Shown one piece after another: positions 46,416 through 57,467 of a DNA stretch of 64,000 nucleotides; within the stretch, counting starts at the first letter, position 1, and each line of letters begins with the position of its first letter. Below the pieces are notes generated by a model that made no database searches, was not told the origin of the DNA, and was given only the letters and a program-made list of their open reading frames with translations. The translations under genes and the position numbers were made by a program. This DNA comes from Sialis fuliginosa (Eukaryota > Arthropoda > Insecta > Megaloptera > Sialidae), in the NCBI GenBank assembly GCA_961205875.1, contig OY540816.1, positions 22,950,701-23,014,700 of the forward strand. Reading direction: 5' to 3'.

Positions 46416-46500
46416 TTTCACAAAAATTTTTTATTTTTTACGGACCACCATATTACTTCGTAATTTGTTAATATTTTTTAATAGAAATATGTATAATCAT

Positions 46501-46691
46501 ACAAGTCTTGAGGCTTCCGCGGTGGTCTTGATATGGATCTTGGCTTCTGGGTGTAAGCCGCGTCGGTTTGGTCGTGTTATCGGCCAACGTTTCGTCACAC
46601 ATCTTCAGGGCTGCAATGTGTGACGAAACGTTGGCCGATAACACGACCAAACCGACGCGGCTTACACCCAGAAGCCAAGATTCATACTTGT
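46501..46691. mobile_element. M: 191-bp foldback element with a 66-bp perfect stem
   Basis: Bases 46537-46602 and 46616-46681 are exact complements over 66 positions around a 13-base loop (CTTCAGGGCTGCA). The outer ends read ACAAGT and ACTTGT, flanked by the identical 8-mer ATAATCAT at 46493-46500 and 46692-46699. Related copies at 42.48 and 58.42 kb are worn. Such a perfect stem implies a young insertion or repeated correction between arms. The two overlapping 60-66 codon frames in M copies are by-products. Confidence 0.88.
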
Positions 46692-46886
46692 ATAATCATA
46701 GTTTAATAACATAGTCTTCCCCAAAATCTAAAAAAATTAACTAAATACTTTTTAATCGCATTTTTCGACCCGTTTTCCCCTTGAAGAAAAACTACAATTC
46801 AAAAAATTACACCCCTCAATCTAATCGAACAACTGAAACCCTATACACCAATTTCAATTAAACCAGTGATTATCACACCATAACAA

Positions 46887-46898
46887 CCCCCCCCCCCC
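46887..46898. repeat. C12 run
   Basis: Twelve C are followed after 10 bases by AAGGAAGGGGGGGAGGG, a nearby G-rich partner that could pair with it. Confidence 0.85.
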
Positions 46899-47019
46899 TA
46901 TATAAAGGAAGGGGGGGAGGGTTGTAAGACGACCAAAACAACACGAAAAGAAGTGGAAAAATAAAAAAAAGCACAGTTCGTTGTTGCTACATTACATAAT
47001 AATTCTCCTGGTTTTGCTT

Positions 47020-47300
47020 GAGAGAGCTGCACGGGGTGGGTACCCTCCCCCCACCTACTGCATTAGCCACGGCGTTGTTTTGCGGGCGTGTTGGGTGAGC
47101 GGCGCGGGCACCACCGCCGTTTTCTTAATCTCGTCAGGAAACATAATCTATAAATCAAAACCAATACGAGTCGTGGTTGTAACAGCACGTACAATACCCG
47201 CCACCTCTCTCTGTCTGACGGCATGTCGCTGTCTCTCTTGCGCCCACTCGGCCGCTCACCACCTTTATCGTGAAGATACTGTTATTGAGATGATGGTAGA
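47020..47300. other. G+C-rich patch, nature unknown
   Basis: Rich in CpG (GGTGAGCGGCGCGGGCACCA) and in CT runs (CCACCTCTCTCTGTCTGACG). A 115-codon plus-strand frame, 46981-47328, crosses it and begins MLLHYIIILLVLLERAARGG. I see no conserved domain, and its composition looks like a chance translation. A host promoter or first exon is possible but unproven. Confidence 0.3.
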
Positions 47301-47479
47301 CAGTGCAGGTGCTACGGGGAATACGTAATGTACCATGAGGGTCAACTCGTGGTTTGTATTGGGGTCCATATTAGATAAAAGTTACTGGGATTTGATAGAT
47401 GACAGACGTTTTGTTGATTTTAAAGTCGATAGCTCGAAATGAAACATAGACAAAAAATATCTGCCTTGGGAACCACGGG

Positions 47480-48367
47480 ACTTTCTTATACCTTACCTAA
47501 CAGTGAATTGTATACGTGATTCTTTGTTTATTAAAACATTTCTAACAAAATAAAACAAAATGAATAATATAGGTAATATTATTCTCTCCATTATATAACA
47601 AGGATGTTTACTCTTGTAAGTTTTTGGATTTTTGAATTATTTTTGAAATAAGAAAAAAATGTTTTAGATAAAAAATGTCGAGTATATTATTATCTATAAT
47701 TTATTCTCCATACATTTTTTTCCAACATTTATGATTTAGCCAGAAAGAATTTTTTTATGTAATTATTTACATTCACCTACACAGTTCACTCTCAGTATTA
47801 CGTATAAGAAAGTCCCATGTTACCTACGGCAAATACACACACTGTTCAATCTCTGTAATACGTATAAGAAAGTCCCATGACACTCATGGCACATATTTCT
47901 CCTCTGTTATGAACCATTTGAATTATAATAATTTTTTTTTCTTTCAAAAATTCGTTTTTACAAAAAAATGAATAGAACATAAATTATAGATATAGATATT
48001 ACCTACATTTTTTAACTTGACCATTTTTCTCTATTTTGCACTGTTTCAGAGTAATTCGAAAAATTAAAAAATCGACGTAGGTAAACATCCGTATCCGGTT
48101 GAAAGATCGTTTTCAAAAATAGGACGTTTTCTTCCCAGCCAAAAATTAATCTTAAATATAAAATATCACCCTTCTACGATTTGTCGTATTTGAGTTACAG
48201 CGCTTACAGACAGACAGACGGACACACAGACATCATGGAGAAAATAGTCAGAATGGATTCAGGGAAGGTCAAAATAGATAATTCCGTCAAAATCCGGAGT
48301 TCGAAAAAAATCGGCTTCACTATACTTACTTATACTAATGTATATTTCATATACGGTATAAGAAAGT
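47480..48367. mobile_element. Candidate inverted-repeat element with internal 60-bp duplication
   Basis: ACTTTCTTATACC at 47480-47492 is the exact complement of GGTATAAGAAAGT at 48355-48367. The same motif occurs twice inside (CGTATAAGAAAGTCCCATG at 47801 and 47861), in units 60 bases apart. The 3' part has ACAGACAGACGGACACACAG. No target duplication read. Confidence 0.5.
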
Positions 48368-48375
48368 AAAAATAC

Positions 48376-49040
48376 CTGCCAAATAAATGTACAGTCGCCT
48401 GCATTAATGGTCTTTCAGTTTGTATTCATTTTCGTTTATCACAAACTTAGTAGGCTCCTCCCATTTGATTATTATAATATTTAAATCATTTCTCCATGTA
48501 TCAAACAAAGACAGATATTTTGAAATTCATTTGCTAGATAAAGAACTACTCTTCGTTTATAATAGGTGCTCATATATATTTGTGCAATTAAATTATTATG
48601 TAATCTATAGAAAATTGTATACGTAAATTTTGTGGCAATAAATATTTGATATTCCGAATTTTAGTATTTAAATATATTAAACTTGATAGAAAAAGATAAC
48701 CTTAAAATTTGGAATCTGTTGTAAGCGATTCTAACCTTTAGGGTGCCAGACGAGTTCTGCAGGCGACTGTACAGTGCTTCGTCGTGGTAAATTCTTCAAA
48801 GGTATTTAATTATTGAACAATTTGAATAAACACCGATTAAGTGTTCTGATAAATTATCAAATTTTACTTAAAAAATATTAGTTCGAAATTTATCTTAAGA
48901 CGCACCTGATTATTTCTTCGTATTTTATTTATTTATGCAAACGTCAAAATGACATTAAATATGTTAAAGTGAATATCAATTTAAAAAAACACAAATTACG
49001 ATTTTTTAAAGCAAATTGAGATAAATCTTTTTTAAGAGGC
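48376..49040 (+). mobile_element. C-10: C copy split by E-1
   Basis: The C start CTGCCAAATAAATGTACAGT is interrupted after 27 bases by E-1 and resumes with TGTACAGTGCTTCGTCGTGG. It runs to GCAAATTGAGATAAATCTTT and breaks off. Confidence 0.8.
48394..48767 (+). mobile_element. E-1: 374-bp inverted-repeat element inside C-10
   Basis: GTCGCCTGCA at the left and TGCAGGCGAC at the right are perfect 10-bp inverted ends. TGTACA lies at 48388-48393 and 48768-48773, where other C copies have one (AAATGTACAGTGCTTC at 5.5 kb). This gives a 6-bp duplication; the borders could shift by two bases, giving 8 bp. No coding frame of note. Confidence 0.85.
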
Positions 49041-49235
49041 ATATATATTTTTGCCATAAAGGTTTATGCATTTGTTACCACCCTAAAGTGCATATCAAAC
49101 AAATTTCCAAAAATTACCCCTCACACCCATTTGAATACATTCCTCAAGTGAGAGACCGCTGATTGGTCAAGGAGCTGATGAGACTACCTTGTCTTTATAT
49201 ACCTTGGGTTAGGTAATACAGATTTCTGTTATGAT

Positions 49236-49350
49236 AGTCGATAAAACAAGTCACGTGTACAAATATCACACACCCATTTTTTTAACTAATACATTTTTTA
49301 GAATACAAAGTAACCTATGTTTTTTCTCAGGATAAAAACATTTAAAAGTG
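49236..49350 (-). mobile_element. G fragment, reverse
   Basis: GTGTACAAATATCACACACC, AATACAAAGTAACCTATGTT and CTCAGGATAAA match the inner part of G-2 in reverse. Confidence 0.5.
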
Positions 49351-49866
49351 CTTGTTCGTTAACAAATTTTTTTATAGTCTCTTACAGTTTTGGACACTCT
49401 GTAGTCTGTATATAATACTTGACAACAAATAAGGAAAGGGACAAAATAGCCGTGTTCAAAACTGAGCAACAACACGCTAAGAAAATGGAACTTAAATCCG
49501 TTCGAAAAGTTTCGGTCGATCCAATTATTTATTTTCACCTCTGGATATCGTACGCCACTGCAGGCGTTGCGACTAATGCGCGTAAATCCATTAACGGAGT
49601 CTGTATTAATCCTCTCAGCGTTTACCCCACGCACACCCACACATTGTTGAGGATAGGTCCCAAGAACAGATTAAGAATCTAATGTCCATTTTGCAAAACA
49701 TCTATACTGAATTTGTTTTTACGCCCCCTCCCCTCCCCTTCCTGTTCTAAATAACTTTGGTCACCAGTTGTTGGTCGGAGGTTTCACCAATAAAATTCGG
49801 GACAGGGAAAATGGTGTTTTAATATTTGTTTATTTAGTAAAATTGCATTCACTTGTGTTATTAAGA

Positions 49867-50551
49867 ATTGCTTCCTTGTAATATCGAAGATACGGGAAGC
49901 TTTGTGATCGTTTTAAAATGCGATTTCAAAATTTTAAATTTATCTTTTTGTTTTAGGTCAAAACAAACACTTTTCGTTCTGTGTCTGTCTGTCGAGTGAA
50001 TCTTTGTCACACTTATAACTCATGAACCACTGAACCGATTTTAATGAAACTTGGTTGGATGGTTGAGTCTGGCTTGAGAACGGTCCTATTTTAAAATCGT
50101 GTGTAAGGGGGAGGGGTGATATCCCAAAATATTTATTTTTTCAAGATATCTCAAGAAAGACCTTGTAGAGCATTCAGTTCCCTATAATATGGGTCTACAA
50201 CATTTGTTATTGTATAATAATCCCTTACAAAGATTTATCTCAATCGTCATTTGTTTTTCTTAAAAACTATTTAGTTCGACATGTTAAATGTCATTTTAAC
50301 GTTTGCAAAAAAGATTTAGATTGAAATTGTCAAAAAATTAAAAATATACGAAAAAATAATCAGGTGCGTTTTAATAAAAATTTCGAACTAATATTTTTTA
50401 GTAAAATTGTATAAAAATTAAATGGTTAACCAATTCCAGGCAATTTATCCAAACACTATTGGTTTTTATTTAAATTGTTCAATAATTAACTACCTTTGAT
50501 GAATTTAGCACGAGGAAGCACTGTGCATTTACTTGTCAGATGTTTTTTTTA
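49867..50551 (-). mobile_element. C-11: full-length C copy, reverse
   Basis: Begins TTGCTTCCTTGTAATATCGA and ends TTTACTTGTCAGATGTTTTT, 685 bases. All the blocks of C-3 are present in reverse order. It lacks internal insertions and so is, with C-3, the best reference for the family. Confidence 0.83.
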
Positions 50552-50861
50552 TAATTGCAATTTCAGTCTTATTATTAAAACTAGTCTCGTATAGTATATT
50601 TCTTTATTTAAAATTAATTAACTATCATAATTATTTTTATAATTATCGAGAATCATGCTAACAATAAATTTTATTATTAAATATAGAAATTATTTCATTG
50701 CACCCATAATAAATCAACTTAACAAAATTTCAAACAGTATAAATAACTTTATGTACATAGAACATTATTCCAAATGTTCTTTATTTATGATAATTGTATC
50801 GCTGAAAAAATTGAATTATGTTTACCTTTATGTATGTGTAAAAATATACAGAGGGGATAAA

Positions 50862-51485
50862 TAAAAAACACCATATAACTTTGAAACTATCTGTCATAAA
50901 AACTTGAGGTTTTCTTTAAAATGTTTATAATTTATTCTAGTTTAACATAATAAAATTTTATATCAGTAAGGTAAGTGGGCAAATTTACTAGGTCCATGTC
51001 GATATTATAATAGTTTTTGAGTTCACAAAATACAAAGTAGAAGCATAAACTTTAAATGCATTTATTTAGAAAAAAAATAAAGGACAATCGAAAGAATTAC
51101 TCGTATAACAGTAATATTTGCTGTGAATCTTGAATCTTTGATTTTTTTCTGGGGTTGTTTTCTCGGTCAATTTTTATCGAAACGGTTGATAATAAAAAAA
51201 AATATTTAGAATAAAAATTACAGAGAATATTATTATCTTAAATTTATATCCTAATGATTTTTTCCGTATAACGAATCGCTTACAAGATAGTCTATCTGTC
51301 ATAAATTAAAATTGGGGATATTTTTCCTATGAATTACTTAAAAAGCTATTACTTGTAAACAATTCGAATGAATCATTTGAAATTTTGATAGATACAACTA
51401 GATTATATAACAAACATTTTAAGATTTTTTCAAATTTTGTGTGATTCAAAATAACAAAGTTCTATGTCGTCAAAAAATAAGACAA
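50862..51485. mobile_element. Inverted-repeat element related to the satellite units
   Basis: The left end has CATATAACTTTGAAACTATC, CTTTAAAATGTTTATAATTT and ATTCTAGTTTAACATA. The right end, in reverse, has GACATAGAACTTTG, TCTTAAAATGTTTGTTATAT and CAAAATTTCAAATGATTCAT. Both resemble the 176-bp unit at 23.7-24.2 kb (CATAGAACT.., CTTAAAATGT.., CTAGTTTAACATA). So this is one inverted pair of the sequence that occurs in tandem elsewhere. Confidence 0.6.
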
Positions 51486-51529
51486 TTTTTTAAAAATCAC
51501 CCAGTACGTGCGTTTGCGAGTGTGTAAGC

Positions 51530-51566
51530 GTGCGTGTGGGTGTGTGTGTGTGTGTGTGTGTGTGTC
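51530..51566 (+). repeat. GT microsatellite
   Basis: A run of about 13 GT pairs follows a broken GTGCGTGTGGG prelude. Confidence 0.9.
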
Positions 51567-51753
51567 TAACAACTGATACTAGCCGTGTTTGTAGAAATTA
51601 GCAATGTAAATCCGTTCAAACGAAAATGCGTCATCGACATTTTACGTGTCAAAATGTTGCCAGGTGTTTTAAAAAGCGTGTATTTACTCTTTCATAAATT
51701 ACACGAAGCAAAATAAGAGAAATTTGTTGTGACGTTGTTGTTTCGAGGGGAAA

Positions 51754-51763
51754 GGGGGGGGGG
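51754..51763. repeat. G10 run
   Basis: Ten G after GAGGGGAAA, in AT-rich DNA. Confidence 0.85.
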
Positions 51764-51899
51764 TGCAATGGAATTAACTGTTCGATGTGATACACAGGGG
51801 TGTGGAAATTAACGTATAATTGACTAAAATTACAAATATGTTAAGTACTGTAGGTATATGAAAGGAGAAAGTTTGAAATGCAAATTTTTATTTTTTAAT

Positions 51900-52030
51900 T
51901 GTCAGGTGCGAGTTTGAACCTTCCGTATTAGTGTCTAGCACCGTATAATTTTTTATTTATTCGGTAATGATAATTTAATTAAATTTCAATAGTGCGTCTA
52001 TTAGAAAACAGATAAATCCAAATGTACTAA
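51900..52030 (+). repeat. Dispersed repeat shared with 58.81-58.94 kb
   Basis: CGTATTAGTGTCTAGCACCG, TTAATTAAATTTCAATAG and CTATTAGAAAACA correspond to CGTATTAGTGTTTCGTACTG and CTATTAGAAAACA at the second site in the same order. The family is not recognised. Confidence 0.5.
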
Positions 52031-52439
52031 ATAATAGAATATATACTATATGTATTACAATTTTTATTTATTTTTGAAAAAATAAAAAAATACGTAATTG
52101 TGGCGAGTGGTGTAGGATTTTCAAAAAGGCCCCCTTTTGCTAAGGAACCTAAGACAATTTTTTTGACAACGACCAAACAGAAAAAGATCGGGCCTCTCCA
52201 CTAAAGGGGGGGTGGGGGGCAGATATGAGAAGAAACCGAGACGAGACAAATTTAAATTTTTAATATACAAAAGTAATAATAATTCACGAGATAAAAATTT
52301 TTCTCATTTTTTTTCGTCTGAAACCGAAGAAATATCTATAATTTAGTTAATACTTTAATTCTCAATAAAAAAAAAAACCTATTAAAAAATAATAAAATCG
52401 ACTTAAAAAACCCTTATAACTGAAAAGTATATAATAATT

Positions 52440-52765
52440 AAATTTAACAGTTTTTGAAGTCGGTTTTATTTATTTTCTTTCTAAAAAACTGTAAAAAATT
52501 TCAGTATTTTTAAGTTTTTATTTTCTTCTTAAAAAGTTTTTAATCTCTCCCTTTTGAATGGCGTATTTTCAAAATCCATGGTCAGATTCTGATAAAATTT
52601 ACATGGGGCTACCTTGGAAGTATACTCTTTTCAACAAACAAAAAATCATCCAAATCGGTTCATCTTTTTCGGAGTTATGCCCGAACTTACATATGTTAAA
52701 AATTATACATTGTCGAATTGAGAACTTCCTATTTTTTTTAAGTCGGTTAAAAATAAAACAACAAA
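52440..52765 (+). mobile_element. Element tail ending AAGTCGGTTAAAAA
   Basis: It contains TTTTTGAAGTCGGTTTTAT at the left and, at the right, ATCCAAATCGGTTCATCTTT, ACATTGTCGAATTGAGAACT and TTTTAAGTCGGTTAAAAA. This last module is, as I recall, widespread in arthropod genomes as a non-autonomous element end. The 76-codon frame at 52558-52788 is its translation. Confidence 0.5.
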
Positions 52766-52799
52766 GAACTCATGTAACAAAAAGTTAAATTAATAATTT

Positions 52800-54160
52800 A
52801 ATTTTTTATCCGGTAAAAACAACAGCGACAAAAAATCGTATATGAAAAATTAGCAAAGTCCAATAGGTAGTTAAAATAAAACGTTCCTATATGTTTGGGC
52901 GTTATGTTGTCCCGCAGGACTCGTTCCTGGATGCGGCCACACATTAGTCGGGATACCTCATTTCAGTTGAGGGCATCCATCCACAATTAACCCTTTAACT
53001 GCTCACCGACAAATATATTATCATACTATATGCTGCAGCTTTTAATTATTCATTTTAGTCATTTTCATTTTAATAATGTGTTATTATTTTATTATTATTA
53101 ACTAGCGTGGACTACGGAATTATTGTTTAGGATTTAAAAAATATATAGTTGAATTATTTACAAACACGATTAGTTATTATTGTAATAAAAACCAAACAAC
53201 ACTTAAATTACCTACCTAACAAAAAGTAAAAATAATTATATTTAAAAGTTAATTATTGAAAACAAAATAAACAATTAACAATCAAAAGAATACCGGTTGT
53301 GATCATGCATCTACACGGTATGCTCACTCCTTGCCGCACGCCGCGACACGGGTCGCCATGGCGCGAATAATATGTTCTCGTATGTATATTTCGATATTTT
53401 CTGAACTACACGACCAAATTGGATGCTGTAAAGGGCAAATTATATCTACATTAAGTACTTATGACGATGAAATCATTTATTTCGATAAGGATTAATGTTT
53501 TGCAGGTCATAAGTCCACGTAAACAAAACCCAAATATTTTAAATTTTCTTTGTAACATAAAAGCAGTCATTGTGGCTTAAATATAAAAGTTAGACATATG
53601 GTGTCGCTGACTTTATTGTAGATCTTTTGATTCTACACAGTTCTTTATTACATTATTTTTGCTTAATATTTAACGGTTTAGGCAGAGTATTGCAAAAGAG
53701 TACGCTGGCGGCAAATTTTTTTCCGACTTGATTTACTATTATCGTCACTGCTTATTTATAAAATATATCCTATAACCTGACCAGAGAACATATCTTTGAA
53801 TAAATAAAAAAACACGTACATCGGATAAGTGGTTCTCGAGTTATAAGCGCACTTACGGACAGACAGACAGAGAGAGAGACGTTGGGCTTTATTTGTTAAG
53901 GATAATTCATATTGTTAGTTAATTTATTTAAATGAATGTCTATTGTGATACTCTATATTTACAACAACAAAAATCACAAACAATTGTTAATTTACTTAAT
54001 GTAAACATAATAATAAAAAGATAAAAAATATATAATTACTTATTTCTCAGAAATATTGTATAATAAATTATACAGAAATATAAAAAATATTTGTAGAAGT
54101 TCATTTATTTGCTTAAATTTTTTCTTTTTGAACGAATCATACATGATTTTTATAGACATA
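52800..54160. other. Unassigned stretch
   Basis: A short G+C-richer segment at about 52900-52990 (CCGCAGGACTCGTTCCTGGA) precedes ATTAACCCTTTAACTGCTCA. Another near 53310-53365 has GCCGCACGCCGCGACACGGG. A GACAGACAGACAG run near 53858 marks an old repeat tail. No gene supported. Confidence 0.35.
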
Positions 54161-54164
54161 CTAT

Positions 54165-54652
54165 ACAGGATGATTTTAAACGAATGTAAAATTTGTTTCC
54201 AAGGCAACATAAATTAATGACATAGTAATTTGTATTTCAAATTCAAATTTTTAGGGTAGTTTTTACCCCTTCAATAGCTGTTTAGGCACGTACAAATAGT
54301 AAATCTCCCTAAGGTTCAATTGAACTACAAATGTACCAAGTCTTATCAAAATTAGTGAAATAATACTCGCAAAGTTCACTTTTTAGACGAAAATAGTTAC
54401 AAAATTTCGAATATTTCTAAAACCCCTAATCCGATTAGCACCAAAATCAATAGGGCTGAGACAAACATTTTCCCCAAAAATAATTCAGATCGGTACATTT
54501 TTACATTAGTTATCGTGAACGAAAGAAAATGCGGAAATTAACTTTTCTTTACATTTTGAAGTTAGTACAATCAGAATTTGTCATTTTCTCGGACACGATT
54601 TTTCGATGGTATTACAATACTTCCATTTCTTTCAGAACATGGAAGTAAAAAA
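54165..54652 (+). repeat. Longer copy of the repeat ending near 27.11 kb
   Basis: It starts near ATACAGGATGATTTTAAACG and ends CGATGGTATTACAATACTTC, CTTTCAGAACATGGAAGTAAAA. Only the last 50 bases are shared with 27.06 kb, so the 5' border is a guess. Confidence 0.4.
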
Positions 54653-55052
54653 AACATGTTTTATAAACGATATTCACACTCAATAAAATTTATTTAAATT
54701 ATAAAAAAAAAAGTTTATGCAACGGACAAAAAAGCCAGTTATATGAAAAACACATATCTGGGACAAAAAGGAATATCCACTCGCAGCAATTTAGCGCACA
54801 AAAAAGGAAAAATATTCCATCATTCATAAAATTTAAATTTACACATTATGGATAATTTATTATTTTATGCACGGTTCGTAGATTCTAATTATTCCACTTA
54901 AGTGGCCGCAAAGAAGGGAGAAAAAATTTAAAAAGATAAAAATATATACACACATACATAAGCGAGAGCGGAGTAATTTTCATTTATTATGAAAATATAT
55001 AATTTTCGTATCCATTCCATTATCCTATAATGACGTCATCGTGGTTGGAAGT

Positions 55053-55069
55053 GGGGGGGGGGGGGGGGG
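55053..55069. repeat. G17 run
   Basis: Seventeen consecutive G, the longest in the window. Confidence 0.9.
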
Positions 55070-55307
55070 AGATTGTCCCTTAGGACCACAGCGTGGATCC
55101 ATCCATTGCCAGGTTTTGCAAAAAGCCTCGAGGGTGGCAATTTTGTATGTCTTGTGTTTCACCTTTCTTCGACGATGATGAGGGTAGGTATATAGAAAAG
55201 TGATATTAAAATGATATCATTGTAAATTTTGTGACTGTCTGTTGCACGGTATTGTTTAAACTAGGGACAGATTGGGTCACCTAGGCCTGTTAAATGTCTC
55301 ATAGGCA

Positions 55308-55500
55308 TATACAGTGTGTCCCAGGATAGATGTAACAAGAGTAAATTTCGAATTTAAGATCGAGTTCTGCTTGATGTAAAATTAAAGTATACAAAAAATC
55401 AGCCCATTCGGTCTTCTACAGGATGATTTATAAAGATGTAAAAATAAGAACAAAATATGTACATATATTTTTCCAAATATGAAAAAAATCCACTTAGAAA
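55308..55500 (+). repeat. GTGTCCCAG repeat, copy 3
   Basis: ACAGTGTGTCCCAGGATAGA, TGTAACAAGAG, GTTCTGCTTGATGTAAAATT, then AGTATGTTTAGAATGCAAT, which also resembles the GTTTGTTTAGAATGTAATTT of the 37-kb copy. Confidence 0.6.
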
Positions 55501-55522
55501 GTATGTTTAGAATGCAATATTA

Positions 55523-56060
55523 AAAAAAACATCTGTCAAGTAAATGCACAGTATTCCTCGTGCTAAATTCACTAAAGGTAGTTAATTATTGAACAATTTA
55601 AATAAAAGTGTTCAGATAAATTGCTTGGTATTGGTTAACCATTTAATTTTTACTTATACAATTTTGCTAAAAAAAAATTTGTTGGAAATTTTTCTTAAGA
55701 CGCAACTGATTATTTTTTCGTTTATTTTTAATTTGTTGACAATTTCAATCTAAATCTAAATTTATGCAAACATCAAAATTACATTTATTATATCAAAGTA
55801 AATATCAATTAAAAAAAACAAATGCTTTTTAAGATAAATCTTTGTAAGGAAATATTTTATGAATGCTCTAAAAAAATATTCTATAAAATTTTCACGTAAC
55901 ATGAGATATCTTGAAAATATAAATATTTTGGGATGTCACCCCTCCCTCTTACACACGATTTTGATGATTTTGAAGTGAAACCGTCCTCAAGCCAGACCCA
56001 ACCATCCAACCAAGTTTCATTAATATCGGTTCAGTGGTTCATGAGTTATATGTATAACTA
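55523..56060 (+). mobile_element. C-12: C copy, 3' tail missing
   Basis: From AAAAAACATCTGTCAAGTAA to ATCGGTTCAGTGGTTCATGA. A block of about 40 bases before TGAATGCTC is lost. The foldback at 56.07 kb begins just after. Confidence 0.77.
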
Positions 56061-56072
56061 AAAACTCAAAAA

Positions 56073-56330
56073 TATAAAAAACACTTTTTTTAGAAACAAT
56101 TTGTCTTTAAAAAACCGACTAAAAAGCTGAAAATAAAATTCAATTAGACTCTTTTTTTGCGTTTAAAAAAAAACTGATTTTGTTTATACTAGAAGAGACA
56201 TTTTTTAAACTCTTATACTTTTTTTTAAATGCAATATTTAGTACGAAAAGAGTCTAACTGAATTTTATTTTCAGATTTTTAGTCGGTTTTTAAAAAGCAA
56301 ATTGTTTTTAAAAAAAAGTTATTTTATATT
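56073..56330. mobile_element. Foldback of about 260 bp
   Basis: AAACCGACTAAAAAGCTGAA, AATAAAATTCAATTAGACTC faces GAGTCTAACTGAATTTTATT, TTCAGATTTTTAGTCGGTTT. The outer AAACAATTTGTCTTTAAAAA also pairs with AGCAAATTGTTTTTAAAAA. It is AT-rich with no coding content. Confidence 0.7.
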
Positions 56331-56643
56331 TTTTGTATTTTTTTTTTGTTACTTCAATTATTAATTTATCTTACCCAACGTACAAATTTAACATTTTAAG
56401 ACAACAGAATATATAATTTGTTTTTAATATCTTTAATAATCCAGCCAGACATACACATACAGATATATATCTCTGTTTATATTCAATAAACGTAAATATC
56501 TCAGCATTGTTTATTAACAAAACATTATGATATTTAGCCCCCGTTCAAATTAAGAGCCTCCAGCATCTTCAACAGGTACACATACGTTGTAGTAAACACC
56601 TGAGCGAATACGAGGCATGGTATTTGTTGTTGGGGGTGCAGAA

Positions 56644-56656
56644 GGGGGGGGGGGGG
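56644..56656. repeat. G13 run
   Basis: Thirteen G after GTGCAGAA, followed by AGAGCAGCACTG. Confidence 0.88.
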
Positions 56657-56796
56657 AGAGCAGCACTGAATTTCACTAATTGACACGGGATTTCTGTGTT
56701 ACAGTGTTTCGGAACATGTCGAAGTGGATCAGTTTGTAAAAGGAAACGGTTCGGATGCTACCCTGATAAATGTGGTGTTTATTTAACCTATGTGAC

Positions 56797-56822
56797 AGGC
56801 TTCCGCGGTGATCGTGTTGTTT
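56797..56822 (+). mobile_element. M terminus fragment
   Basis: AGGCTTCCGCGGTGATCGTG matches the outer end of M (GAGGCTTCCGCGGTG) and stops there. Confidence 0.5.
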
Positions 56823-56849
56823 TGTGAGACTTTTGGGTGGACATCGTTA

Positions 56850-57467
56850 AAGGTGTACCAGAACTCATTTAAAGTGACTATTTTAACGCCACTACTATTA
56901 TATTATTATTATTTTTATATTATCCATACTAATATTATAAATGCGAAAGTGTGTTTGTCTGTTTGTTACCTTTTCACGGCTAAACCGCTAAACCGATCTT
57001 GATGAAATTTGACAGGGAGATAGCATGCACTCTGAGAAAGGACATAGGCTACTTCGAATCCCGAAAAAACAACCCCTGGTTTGTTTGCTAGATTGAATGC
57101 TGGTTTTCAAGTGTGTTTTGGCGCTGGATTTTGTCATGGTTTCAATGTGTGTTGGTTTCACACGATACTTGATTTTGTAGATGGTTTTGATGCGTGCTAA
57201 GTGACAGTTCTAATATCAACATAAGATTATAGTGGATATGGATTATGAAAATAAAAGCTAGCTAGTATTATTATATATTGACACTGTAAATGTAATTACA
57301 TTCGATCGAAAAGAACGTATGCTATACAAATAATTTAACGAAATTTTAGCTATACAAATAGTTTTACGAAGCTGTAGAAATTGCAGAATATGTAGAAAAC
57401 ACAATTTTTATAATTTAATGTATTTTCTTAAAGAAATACCATATAGACCGGAATTCCGGTACACCTC
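56850..57467. mobile_element. TA-flanked element split by G-3
   Basis: AAGGTGTACCAGAACTC at the left and, inward from the right, GAGGTGTACCGGAATTC are inverted ends with three differences. TA lies at 56848-56849 and 57468-57469. Without the inserted G copy it would be about 275 bases, the size of a mariner-type miniature element. Confidence 0.65.
56923..57265 (+). mobile_element. G-3: complete Helitron-like copy, 343 bp
   Basis: Starts TCCATACTAATATTATAAAT after A and ends GCTAGCTAG before T, so it lies between A and T as Helitrons do. It contains GTGTTTGTCTGTTTGTTACC, CGCTAAACCGATCTTGATGA and GAGAAAGGACATAGGCTACT. As I recall, the family resembles the lepidopteran Lep1 Helitron-like repeats. 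No Rep/helicase coding. Confidence 0.75.

Noticed and set aside
46501-46691. M hairpin considered as a microRNA precursor
   Set aside because: The stem is perfectly paired over 66 bases, is flanked by 8-bp direct repeats and has dispersed relatives, all signs of a foldback element.
46981-47328. 115-codon frame beginning with a hydrophobic segment
   Set aside because: The apparent signal-like start is followed by low-complexity residues with no motif. It follows the composition of the G+C-rich patch, so it is kept only as an unexplained patch.
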